Part shown: piece by piece, positions 1-7,795 of the stretch
How the letters are laid out: each line of letters starts with the position of its first letter
Position numbering within the stretch: the first letter of the stretch is position 1
NCBI RefSeq assembly: GCF_027270315.1
Contig: NZ_CP114413.1
Location: 5,270,001 to 5,334,000, forward strand
Length of the DNA: 64,000 nt
From: Streptomyces cinnabarinus
Lineage (GTDB): Bacteria; Actinomycetota; Actinomycetes; Streptomycetales; Streptomycetaceae
Direction: 5' to 3'
The notes under the pieces: model-generated
Seen by the model: the letters and a program-made list of their open reading frames with translations, nothing else
Databases searched by the model: none
Told to the model about the DNA's origin: nothing
Made by a program: the position numbers and the translations under genes

Positions 1-737
1 AGCCGGATGACCGCTTCCTCGGCCTGCTGCCGGTCCTTGAGCACCTCGAAGGCGCCGTCGTTGAAGATGTTGCAGTTCTGGTAGATCTCCACCAGCGCCG
101 TGCCGGGATGGGCGGCGGCCTGGCGCAGCACCTCGGTGAGGTGCTTGCGGTCGGAGTCCACGGTCCGCGCCACGAAGGACGCCTCCGCGCCGATCGCCAG
201 CGACACCGGGTTGAACGGCGCGTCCAGCGAGCCCATCGGCGTCGACTTCGTGATCTTCCCGACCTCGCTGGTCGGGGAGTACTGGCCCTTGGTGAGGCCG
301 TAGATCCGGTTGTTGAACAGCAGGATCTTGAGGTTCACGTTCCGGCGCAGGGCGTGGATCAGGTGGTTGCCGCCGATCGACAGCGCGTCACCGTCACCCG
401 TGACGACCCACACGGACAGATCCCGCCTGCTGGATGCCAGACCCGTGGCGATGGCGGGAGCGCGGCCGTGGATGGAGTGCATGCCGTACGTGTTCATGTA
501 GTACGGGAAGCGGGACGAGCAGCCGATGCCCGAGACGAACACGATGTTCTCGCGCGCCAGGCCGAGTTCGGGCATGAAGCCCTGTACCGCGGCAAGGATC
601 GCGTAGTCACCGCAACCGGGGCACCAGCGCACCTCCTGATCGGACTTGAAGTCCTTCATGGACTGCCTGGCCTCGGCCTTGGGAACGAGCGAGAGTGCCT
701 CGATCGTGCCCGTGCCTTCCCTGGACGTCTCAGCCAT
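1..737 (-). CDS. korB: 2-oxoacid:ferredoxin oxidoreductase, beta subunit (partial)
   Basis: This is the thiamine-diphosphate subunit of a 2-oxoglutarate (or other 2-oxoacid):ferredoxin oxidoreductase, which oxidatively decarboxylates the 2-oxoacid to acyl-CoA and reduces ferredoxin in the cytoplasm. The translation begins MAETSREGTG and contains WCPGCGDYAI, the Cys pair that helps bind the 4Fe-4S cluster. It also contains GIGCSSR, HGRAPAIATG and VVTGDGDALSIGGNH, the ThDP-binding GDG motif. About 245 codons are present and the 3' end lies beyond base 1. The ATG start overlaps the korA stop by 8 bases, so the two subunits are translationally coupled. 2-Oxoglutarate is the usual substrate of actinobacterial KorAB, but the sequence alone does not prove specificity. 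Confidence 0.93.
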   Translation of the reverse strand, partial: MAETSREGTGTIEALSLVPKAEARQSMKDFKSDQEVRWCPGCGDYAILAAVQGFMPELGLARENIVFVSGIGCSSRFPYYMNTYGMHSIHGRAPAIATGLASSRRDLSVWVVTGDGDALSIGGNHLIHALRRNVNLKILLFNNRIYGLTKGQYSPTSEVGKITKSTPMGSLDAPFNPVSLAIGAEASFVARTVDSDRKHLTEVLRQAAAHPGTALVEIYQNCNIFNDGAFEVLKDRQQAEEAVIR

Positions 738-2658
738 CGATGGCCTCCTTGAGAGCCGTTGCGAGCTGTTCGGCCTTGAACGGCATTCCGTTGACCTGGG
801 TGTACGAGTGAGCGTCCACCAGGTACTTGGCCCGGATCAGCGTGGCGAGCTGACCGAGGTTCATCTCGGGGACGACGACCCGCTCGTAGCGCTTGAGGAC
901 GTCACCGAGGTTCTTCGGGAAGGGGTTGAGATGCCGCAGATGCGCCTGCGCGATCTGGAGCCCCGCGGTACGCAGCCGGCGCACGGCCGCGGTGATCGGG
1001 CCGTAGGTCGAACCCCAGCCCAGCACCAGGGTCCTGGCCTCGTGCGGGTCGTCGACCTCCAGGTCCGGCACGTCGATACCGTCGATCTTCGCCTGCCGCG
1101 TCCGCACCATGAAGTCGTGGTTCGCGGGCGCGTAGGAGATGTTGCCGGTGCCGTCCTCCTTCTCGATCCCGCCGATGCGGTGCTCAAGACCGGGAGTACC
1201 GGGGACCGCCCACGGCCGGGCGAGAGTCTGCGGGTCGCGCTTGTACGGCCAGAAGACCTCGCTGCCGTCCTCCAGCGTGTGGTTCGGGCCCTGTGCGAAC
1301 TGCACCCGCAGGTCCGGGAGTTCGTCCAGCTCCGGGATCCGCCAGGGTTCCGAGCCGTTGGCCAGGTAGCCGTCCGAGAGCAGGAACACCGGGGTCCGGT
1401 ACGTCAGGGCGATCCGCGCCGCTTCCACCGCCGCGTCGAAGCAGTCCGCCGGGGTGCAGGGCGCGATGACCGGCACCGGGGCCTCGCCGTTGCGGCCGAA
1501 CATCGCCTGCAACAGGTCCGCTTGCTCCGTCTTCGTCGGCAGACCGGTCGACGGGCCGCCTCGTTGGATGTCCACCACCAGCAGCGGCAGCTCCAGCGAG
1601 ACCGCCAGCCCGATCGTCTCCGACTTCAGCGCCACGCCGGGGCCGGACGTCGTCGTCACCGCCAGGGAACCCCCGAAAGCCGCCCCCAGCGCCGCCCCGA
1701 TGCCCGCGATCTCGTCCTCGGCCTGGAACGTCCGCACACCGAAGTTCTTGTGCTTGCTCAGTTCGTGCAGGATGTCGGAGGCCGGAGTGATGGGGTAGGA
1801 CCCCAGGAAGAGCGGCAGATCCGCCTGCCGGGAGGCCGCGACCAGCCCGTACGAGAGGGCCAGGTTCCCGGAGATGTTCCGGTAGGTGCCGACCGGGAAC
1901 GCCTTCGACGCCGGCGCGACCTCGTAGGAGACCGCGAAGTCCTCAGTCGTCTCGCCGAAGTTCCAGCCCGCGCGGAACGCCGCGATGTTCGCCGCCGCGA
2001 TCTCCGGCTTCTTCGCGAACTTCGACTTCAGGAACTTCTCCGTGCCCTCCGTCGGCCGGTGGTACATCCACGACAACAGGCCCAGCGCGAACATGTTCTT
2101 GCTGCGCTCGGCCTCTTTACGGGACAGGTCGAATTCTTTGAGGGCTTCCACCGTCAGGGTCGTCAGCGGCACCGGGTGCAGGTGGTAGCCGTCCAGCGAG
2201 CCGTCCTCCAGCGGCGAGGAGTCGTAGCCCACCTTCTGCATGGCACGTTTGGTGAACTCGTCGGTGTTGACGATGATCTCCGCGCCGCGCGGCAGATCGG
2301 CGACGTTCGCCTTCAGGGCCGCCGGGTTCATCGCGACCAGCACGTTCGGGGCATCGCCCGGAGTCAGGATGTCGTGGTCCGCGAAGTGCAACTGGAAGGA
2401 CGAGACACCAGGGAGCGTCCCGGCGGGAGCGCGGATCTCGGCGGGGAAGTTCGGCAGCGTCGACAGGTCATTGCCGAACGACGCCGTCTCCGAGGTGAAA
2501 CGGTCACCGGTGAGCTGCATACCGTCACCGGAGTCCCCCGCGAACCGGATGATCACCCGGTCCAGCCGACGCACGTCCTTCGCCGTCGCCGGATTGCGCT
2601 GCTCTCCCACTACTGCTTCGTCGGCCTGCTCCGCTGGGCTACTGACCTGGCTGGTCAC
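730..2658 (-). CDS. korA: 2-oxoacid:ferredoxin oxidoreductase, alpha subunit
   Basis: This 642-aa protein is the fused gamma-alpha subunit that partners KorB. The N-terminal gamma domain starts at about residue 34 with RVIIRFAGDSGDGMQLTGD. The alpha (pyrimidine-binding) domain carries FLGSYPITPASDILHEL and QAEDEIAGIGAALGA, and the C-terminal transketolase-like part includes HLRHLNPFPKNL. No cysteine cluster is seen in this chain, so iron-sulfur binding rests on KorB. The GTG start at 2658 is preceded by a GGGAGG ribosome-binding site. It lies upstream of korB in the same direction, and together they supply reduced ferredoxin. The neighbouring complex I genes without an NADH module make ferredoxin a plausible shared carrier (inference). 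Confidence 0.94.
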   Translation of the reverse strand: MTSQVSSPAEQADEAVVGEQRNPATAKDVRRLDRVIIRFAGDSGDGMQLTGDRFTSETASFGNDLSTLPNFPAEIRAPAGTLPGVSSFQLHFADHDILTPGDAPNVLVAMNPAALKANVADLPRGAEIIVNTDEFTKRAMQKVGYDSSPLEDGSLDGYHLHPVPLTTLTVEALKEFDLSRKEAERSKNMFALGLLSWMYHRPTEGTEKFLKSKFAKKPEIAAANIAAFRAGWNFGETTEDFAVSYEVAPASKAFPVGTYRNISGNLALSYGLVAASRQADLPLFLGSYPITPASDILHELSKHKNFGVRTFQAEDEIAGIGAALGAAFGGSLAVTTTSGPGVALKSETIGLAVSLELPLLVVDIQRGGPSTGLPTKTEQADLLQAMFGRNGEAPVPVIAPCTPADCFDAAVEAARIALTYRTPVFLLSDGYLANGSEPWRIPELDELPDLRVQFAQGPNHTLEDGSEVFWPYKRDPQTLARPWAVPGTPGLEHRIGGIEKEDGTGNISYAPANHDFMVRTRQAKIDGIDVPDLEVDDPHEARTLVLGWGSTYGPITAAVRRLRTAGLQIAQAHLRHLNPFPKNLGDVLKRYERVVVPEMNLGQLATLIRAKYLVDAHSYTQVNGMPFKAEQLATALKEAIDG

Positions 2659-2915
2659 TGAACTGGACCTCCCTAGAGGCGGCTGTCGGGGAGAGGCTGT
2701 CCCGCAGGCCCTCCCACAGGATCAACCCTACGTCCGCGAAGGTCGCCATCCCCGGGCCACTCGCATGATGGACGCCATTTTGAGACGCTTCGCCACCCTG
2801 ACTTGTCATGATTTACACGCCCCCCGGCGCTTCTTTTGAAGACGCTCCCCGCTCGCTGTGTGGTTCTCCGGCCCGGCGACCGCCGCCGCGCATTATCTGA
2901 CACGGTGTCAGGTCG
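2659..2915. other. korA upstream region with a 15-bp palindrome
   Basis: About 257 bases lie between korA and the response-regulator stop, and both genes are read leftward. A perfect palindrome, CTGACACGGTGTCAG, occupies 2897-2911, five bases beyond the regulator stop. It has no T-run, so it looks more like a protein-binding site than a terminator. On the minus strand a TAGGGT hexamer (2725-2730) could be a -10 box for korA, but I see no matching -35. No gene is supported here. Confidence 0.4.
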
Positions 2916-3587
2916 TCATGAGTTCAGATAGGTCAGGACCGCCAGAACGCGACGGTGATCCCCGTCACTCGGGGACAGTCCGAGCTTCAGGAAGATATTG
3001 CTGACGTGCTTCTCCACGGCCCCGTCGCTGACCACCAGTTGCCGGGCGATGGCGGAGTTGGTCCGCCCTTCGGCCATCAGCCCCAGGACCTCCCGCTCCC
3101 GCGGGGTGAGCCCCGCTAGCACATCCTGCTTCCGGCTGCGCCCGAGCAGTTGCGCGACCACCTCCGGGTCGAGGGCCGTGCCCCCCTGGGCCACCCGCAC
3201 CACCGCGTCCACGAACTCCCGCACCTCGGCCACCCGGTCCTTGAGCAGGTATCCGACCCCGCGACTGGATCCGGCCAGCAGTTCGGTGGCGTAGCGCTCC
3301 TCCACGTACTGTGACAGCACGAGCACACCGAGTCCCGGGTGTGCCTTGCGCAACTGCACGGCCGCCCGCACACCCTCGTCCGTATGGGTAGGCGGCATCC
3401 GTACATCCGCGACGACGACGTCCGGCAGCGCCCCCTGCGCGTCCAGCTCCGTAATGGTCTTGATCAGTGCTTCTCCGTCGCCGACGCCGGCGACCACATC
3501 GTGCCCGCGGTCGGTCAGCAACCGGGTCAGGCCCTCCCTGAGCAGCACTGAATCCTCGGCGATGACCACCCGCACCCTGTCCTCCAC
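2916..3587 (-). CDS. NarL/LuxR-family response regulator
   Basis: This is a DNA-binding response regulator of 223 aa. The receiver domain (about 1-125) has the acidic pocket in VVIAEDSVLLREG, the phospho-acceptor Asp in VVVADVRMPP and the conserved Lys in GYLLKDRV. The C-terminal LuxR-type helix-turn-helix (about 155-215) carries LTPREREVLGLMAEG and AVEKHVSNIFLKLGL. The GTG at 3587 is used here. A second GTG four codons later has a better-placed GGAGG and may be the true start. It follows two histidine kinase genes in the same direction, so one regulator probably serves both. Targets are unknown, and the flanking korAB and nuo operons are the obvious candidates. Confidence 0.9.
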   Translation of the reverse strand: MEDRVRVVIAEDSVLLREGLTRLLTDRGHDVVAGVGDGEALIKTITELDAQGALPDVVVADVRMPPTHTDEGVRAAVQLRKAHPGLGVLVLSQYVEERYATELLAGSSRGVGYLLKDRVAEVREFVDAVVRVAQGGTALDPEVVAQLLGRSRKQDVLAGLTPREREVLGLMAEGRTNSAIARQLVVSDGAVEKHVSNIFLKLGLSPSDGDHRRVLAVLTYLNS

Positions 3588-3802
3588 GACCTTCGGCCCC
3601 CCGAGCCATGTTGCGTCCGGCCGGTTCTCGCCCGGCCTCGTTCCACGGCCTCAGTATTCCGCGATACAGCGGATCGCGGCGGGGCCTGTGGACAACCTGG
3701 CCCGCTGTCTCTCGAGGAAGGGCGGGATTCGGACATGAGCCCGCCTCCGGGCGGGGGCCCCGGAGGCGGGCGTCAAGCGTCGCTTCGGTTGACTTGCCGG
3801 GG

Positions 3803-5131
3803 CTATACCGTCCGCCAGGGCAGTTCCGCGGTGATCCGGGTGGGCCCGCCGACCGGCGAGTCCACCACCAGGATCCCGTCCACCGCGTCCAGCCGTTCGG
3901 TGAGCCCGGCCAGGCCCGAGCCGACGGAGGTGTCGGCGCCACCGACGCCGTTGTCGACGACCTGGAGCATCAGCCGGTTCTCCACCCGCCAGACGTCCAC
4001 GCCCGCCCAGGTGGCCCGCGAGTGCTTGCTGATGTTCTGGAGCAGCTCCGAGACGGTGAAGTAGGCGATGCCCTCGATCGCCGGCACCGGCCGCTGCGCC
4101 AGATCGACCTGGACCTCGACCGGCACCGTGCAACGCGAGGCCACCGCGGAGAGCGCCGCGTCCAGACCGCGGTCGGTCAGCACCGCCGGATGGATGCCCC
4201 GGGCCAGGTCGCGCAGCTCCTGAAGAGCGGTCTTCACCTCGCCGTGGGCGCTGTCCACCATGCGGGCCGCGGCCTGCGGGTCCTCCGCCAGCTTCTCCTT
4301 CGCCAGACCGAGATCCATGGCCAGCGCCACCAGCCGGGCCTGCGCCCCGTCGTGCAGATCCCGCTCGATGCGCCGCAGGTCGGCGGCGGCCGTGTCGACC
4401 ACGACCCCGCGGTCCGACTCCAGCTCCACCACCCGCGTGGCCAGCCGCGACGGACCGAGCAGGCCATGCACCAGCAGCCGGTCCACCATCGTCAGCGCCC
4501 GCACGATCCACGGCGTCGCCAGCGTGAAGAGCAGCCCCACCAGCGCCGTCACACCGATCTCGAACGGGTTGTCGAGGTAGATGTGGTGCGTCTCGTCACC
4601 GTAGAGCTGGACACCGCCCTGTCCGCCGTACATCGGGAAGAGCCAGAACCACAGGGGGTACGTCAGCAGGGTCCAGCCGATGGCCCAGAAGTTCACCGCG
4701 ACGACGAAGGAGAAGACCGCCCACGGCAGCTGCAGCACCCCGTACAGGAACGAGCGCCAGGAGGTGCCGCTCTTCAGGACGGCTCCCATCCACGCCATGA
4801 ACCCGCGCTTGCGCATCCGCAGCGGCTCCGGGTCGGAGACCTCCAGATCCAGCAGCCCACGCGCGCGGGCCCGCTCCATGGCCCCGAAGCCCCGGCAGCC
4901 GGCCAGGCCCGCGGCCAGCACCGGGATGCCGAGGAACGTCACCAGCAGGCCGATGCCCAGGGAGACCATGGTGACCGCGTAGGTGAAGAGCAGAATGCTG
5001 ATCGGCAGGCTCAGCAGGACATAACCCAGCTCCCGCCAGTGCCGCGCCTCGAACGGCGCCCGCAGCCCGGCGGGCAACCGGTGCTTGTCCGGGACATCGA
5101 GTCCGTAACCCTGCCCGTACTCCATGGCCAT
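3803..5131 (-). CDS. Sensor histidine kinase (HisKA_3 type), first paralogue
   Basis: This membrane sensor kinase of about 442 aa has an N-terminal four-helix hydrophobic sensor region of the kind found in many Streptomyces kinases, with segments such as LPISILLFTYAVTMVSLGIG. The dimerisation and phosphoacceptor box is RRIERDLHDGAQARLVALAM, in which His is phosphorylated. The HATPase domain has ELLQNISKHS (N box), LMLQVVDNGVGGA and GSGLAGLTERLDAVDG. The ATG at 5131 was chosen. A GTG at 5182 would add 17 residues but sits only one base from a GAGGAG. It is closely similar to the next kinase, and the two lie in tandem ahead of the response regulator, pointing to a duplicated sensor feeding one regulator. 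Confidence 0.9.
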   Translation of the reverse strand: MAMEYGQGYGLDVPDKHRLPAGLRAPFEARHWRELGYVLLSLPISILLFTYAVTMVSLGIGLLVTFLGIPVLAAGLAGCRGFGAMERARARGLLDLEVSDPEPLRMRKRGFMAWMGAVLKSGTSWRSFLYGVLQLPWAVFSFVVAVNFWAIGWTLLTYPLWFWLFPMYGGQGGVQLYGDETHHIYLDNPFEIGVTALVGLLFTLATPWIVRALTMVDRLLVHGLLGPSRLATRVVELESDRGVVVDTAAADLRRIERDLHDGAQARLVALAMDLGLAKEKLAEDPQAAARMVDSAHGEVKTALQELRDLARGIHPAVLTDRGLDAALSAVASRCTVPVEVQVDLAQRPVPAIEGIAYFTVSELLQNISKHSRATWAGVDVWRVENRLMLQVVDNGVGGADTSVGSGLAGLTERLDAVDGILVVDSPVGGPTRITAELPWRTV

Positions 5132-5244
5132 CGGCGTCGTCCGTTTCTGCTCGTGCGTCCGGGGTGTGTGCGCTACCTCCACACTCCTCGACCGCAGGTC
5201 CGCGGGCCATGGAGTCCGTCGGCGTCTTGAACGGGGGGTTTTCC

Positions 5245-6465
5245 CTACCCCTGCTCCGGAACCCGGTCACGCCACGGCAGCTCGGCCGTGACCGTGGTGG
5301 GCCCGCCCTGCGGGGAGTCGATGACGAACAGCCCGTCCACCGCGCCGAGCCGGTCGGCGAGCCCGCGCATCCCCGTGCCGCCGTCCAGCCGTGCGCCGCC
5401 GCGCCCGTCGTCCCACACCTGCAGCAGCAGCCGGTCCTCCGTCCGCCACACCTCGACCGAGGCCGTCCGGGCCGCGCTGTGCTTGCTGATGTTCTGGAGC
5501 AGCTCCGAGACGGTGAAATAGGCGATGCCCTCGATGGCCGCGGCCGGCCGCCCGTGCAGATCGACCGTCACCTTCACCGGAACCGTGCACCGCGAGGCCA
5601 CCGAAGACAGCGCCGCGTCCAGCCCGCGGTCGGTCAGCACCGCCGGATGGATCCCACGGGCCAGATCCCGCAGCTCCTGAAGCGCCAGCTTCACCTCGCC
5701 GTGCGCCTCCGCGACCATCGCAGCCGCGTAGTCCGGATCCTCCAGCAGCTTCTCCTTGGCCAGACCGAGCCCCATCGCCAGCGCCACCAGCCGGGCCTGC
5801 GCACCGTCATGCAGATCCCGCTCGATCCGGCGCAGATCGGCGGCCGCCGTGTCGACCACCACGCCACGGTCGGACTCCAGTTCGGCGATCCGCCGCTCCA
5901 GCTCGTCCGAGGGCGACAGCAGCCCGCGCACCATCGCCCGGTCCGCGTTGGCCAGCCCCCGCGCGATGAACGGCAGCACCGGCCACAGCACGAACAGCGA
6001 GGTCAGCGTGATGGTGAAGGTGAGAATGCCCCAGGGCATCCGGATGAAGTCGTACAGCACCGTCCGCCAGCCCACCGGATCCTTCAGCAGTTGCCACAAC
6101 TGCGCGAAGAAGCCGTCGCGGCCACCCCGCAGCCTGAGCGGGCTCGGCTCGTCCACCCGCACTCCGAGCAGCCAGCGGGCCCGCTTCCGCTCCAGCTTGC
6201 CCAACTGCCGCGCACCCATCAGCCCGGCCGCCAGCAACGGGAAGCCGACCACCGTCACCGTCAGCCCGGCCCCGACGAACAGCATCGTCACCACATAGAC
6301 GAAGCCGAACAACGACATCGGAAAGTTCGCCAGAAGGTGCGCGATCTCCTTCCAGGTGTGCCGGTCGTAGGCGAAACGCGCCGGCGGCAGCGGCTCGGCC
6401 GCCTCCGCTCGGTCGGATCCGGTCGCTCTCGTGGCGCGGTTGGGGGACGGCTGGCGTTCGGTCAT
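5245..6465 (-). CDS. Sensor histidine kinase (HisKA_3 type), second paralogue
   Basis: This kinase of about 406 aa has the same layout as the one downstream: four hydrophobic segments near the N-terminus (for example FPMSLFGFVYVVTMLFVG), the phosphoacceptor box RRIERDLHDGAQARLVALAM, the N box ELLQNISKHS and glycine boxes LLLQVWDDGRGGA and GTGMRGLADRL. Catalytic domains of the two kinases are nearly identical over long stretches, while the sensor parts and acidic linkers differ. I chose the ATG at 6465 (MTERQPSP). An upstream extension to 6549 is Arg-rich and unlike the family. No ribosome-binding site precedes 6465, so the message may be leaderless. It is divergent from the nuo operon. Confidence 0.88.
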   Translation of the reverse strand: MTERQPSPNRATRATGSDRAEAAEPLPPARFAYDRHTWKEIAHLLANFPMSLFGFVYVVTMLFVGAGLTVTVVGFPLLAAGLMGARQLGKLERKRARWLLGVRVDEPSPLRLRGGRDGFFAQLWQLLKDPVGWRTVLYDFIRMPWGILTFTITLTSLFVLWPVLPFIARGLANADRAMVRGLLSPSDELERRIAELESDRGVVVDTAAADLRRIERDLHDGAQARLVALAMGLGLAKEKLLEDPDYAAAMVAEAHGEVKLALQELRDLARGIHPAVLTDRGLDAALSSVASRCTVPVKVTVDLHGRPAAAIEGIAYFTVSELLQNISKHSAARTASVEVWRTEDRLLLQVWDDGRGGARLDGGTGMRGLADRLGAVDGLFVIDSPQGGPTTVTAELPWRDRVPEQG

Positions 6466-6567
6466 ATGGGCTAGCGTGCCGGTCGAGCGGCGCTCGCGCC
6501 ATGAGGCGGACCGCCGCGCTCCCCTGGGGAAAACCCCACCCGTGTACACGAAGCCGTGACAGGCTGC

Positions 6568-6595
6568 TTACGCTCGCTTTAGCAGGGCCTAGACT
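6568..6595 (+). promoter_or_regulatory. Probable nuo operon promoter
   Basis: A TTACGC hexamer (6568-6573) and TAGACT (6590-6595) are separated by 16 bases and lie about 60 bases before nuoA. They resemble housekeeping sigma (HrdB) -35 and -10 boxes. The stretch also lies in the divergent gap to the sensor kinases. Confidence 0.5.
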
Positions 6596-6656
6596 CCCGT
6601 GCGTACTAGATCGTCGAACGGCTGTGTTCACTGAGGTCAGGGAGCGAGGGACGGAC

Positions 6657-7076
6657 GTGCCGGAAACGACCGTCGTCGTCGCGGCGGACAAGGGTGTCGT
6701 CGTCTCGGCGGAGTACTTCCAGTCCTACTCGGTCGTCGGACTGCTCGCCATCGTGGGCGTGCTGTTCGTCGCGGTGGCCTTCGGGGCCGGGCGCCTGCTG
6801 CGGCCCGTGGTCCCGACGCCCGAGAAACTTCTGACGTACGAGTGCGGAGTCGACCCGGTCGGCGAGGGCTGGGCCCACACCCAGGTCCGTTACTACGTCT
6901 ACGCCTTTCTCTACGTGATCTTCGCGGTCGATTCGATCTTCCTGTTCCCCTGGGCGACGGTCTTCGCCGCCCCCGGCTACGGCGCCACCACCCTCGTCGA
7001 GATGTTCATCTTCCTCGGCTTCCTGGCCGTTGGTCTGCTGTACGCATACAAGAAGGGCGTCCTGGCATGGACGTGA
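6657..7076 (+). CDS. nuoA: NADH-quinone oxidoreductase subunit A
   Basis: This small membrane subunit of complex I (139 aa) has three transmembrane helices. The family signature LLTYECGVDPVGEGW lies in the long loop, and YVIFAVDSIFLFPWA in the second helix. The GTG start has GAGG seven bases upstream and the upstream in-frame extension is rejected. The usual second-helix motif is FDVE, but here it reads FAVD: the first conserved acidic residue is Ala and the second is Asp. It is the first gene of a ten-gene operon and overlaps nuoB by 10 bases. This NuoA is clearly divergent from the standard subunit and fits a second, specialised complex I. Confidence 0.93.
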   Translation: MPETTVVVAADKGVVVSAEYFQSYSVVGLLAIVGVLFVAVAFGAGRLLRPVVPTPEKLLTYECGVDPVGEGWAHTQVRYYVYAFLYVIFAVDSIFLFPWATVFAAPGYGATTLVEMFIFLGFLAVGLLYAYKKGVLAWT

Positions 7077-7795
7077 CCCCCTCCTCTTCCGAGCCCGTGC
7101 TGCTGCCGGAGCCGAAGCGGCTGGGCGCGCTGGCCCGCCTCGCGCCCGAGCCGATGAAGGTGGTCCTCAACTGGGGCCGCCGCTACTCGCTCTGGGTCTT
7201 CAACTTCGGGCTCGCCTGCTGTGCGATCGAGTTCATCGCGGCGTCGATGGCCCGCCACGACTTCATCCGCCTCGGTGTCATCCCCTTCGCACCGGGCCCG
7301 CGCCAGGCCGACCTGATGGTCGTCTCCGGCACGGTCACCGACAAGATGGCTCCCGCGGTGAAGCGCCTGTACGAGCAGATGCCCGAGCCGAAATACGTGA
7401 TTTCCTTCGGCGCGTGCAGCAACTGCGGCGGCCCCTACTGGGACTCGTACTCGGTGACCAAGGGCGTCGACCAGATCATCCCGGTCGATGTCTACGTACC
7501 GGGCTGCCCGCCCCGCCCCGAGGCTCTTCTCCAAGGGATCCTGAAACTTCAGGAGAAGATCGCCCGTGAGTCGCTGAGTGAGCGGTACGGAGTGGCACGT
7601 CCTTCGGCGGCGGCTTTGCAGAGTGGGTTGGTTTCGGCTCCGGCGGTGGGCTCTGCTTCGATCAACGGATCGGCCGGGGGCGCGAGTTCCCGGCAGGCTG
7701 AGGAATCTGGATCGGGATCCGAATCGGGTTCGGGATCCGATGCGGGATCTGGTTCGGCTTCGGGATCGGGATCGGGATCGGGGGAGGAGAGATGA
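7067..7795 (+). CDS. nuoB: NADH-quinone oxidoreductase subunit B, with Ser-Gly tail
   Basis: This 242-aa subunit carries iron-sulfur cluster N2 next to the quinone site. The four cysteine ligands are visible in FGLACCAIEF, FGACSNCGG and VPGCPPRPEAL. The conserved fold ends near residue 170. The rest is a tail rich in Ser, Gly and Ala that finishes in a run of about 25 alternating Ser-Gly residues with a few Glu and Asp. Codons in the tail (TCG, GGA, TCT, TTG) differ from the C-ending codons of neighbouring genes. NuoB proteins are normally around 160-185 aa. Its stop overlaps the nuoC start (ATGA). The partner subunit NuoD is absent from this cluster. Confidence 0.93.
   Translation: MDVTPSSSEPVLLPEPKRLGALARLAPEPMKVVLNWGRRYSLWVFNFGLACCAIEFIAASMARHDFIRLGVIPFAPGPRQADLMVVSGTVTDKMAPAVKRLYEQMPEPKYVISFGACSNCGGPYWDSYSVTKGVDQIIPVDVYVPGCPPRPEALLQGILKLQEKIARESLSERYGVARPSAAALQSGLVSAPAVGSASINGSAGGASSRQAEESGSGSESGSGSDAGSGSASGSGSGSGEER

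Noticed and set aside
646..2661. A long plus-strand frame opposite korA
   Set aside because: It is the Arg/Asp-rich shadow of korA with no domain signal, while korA has clear motifs and a ribosome-binding site.
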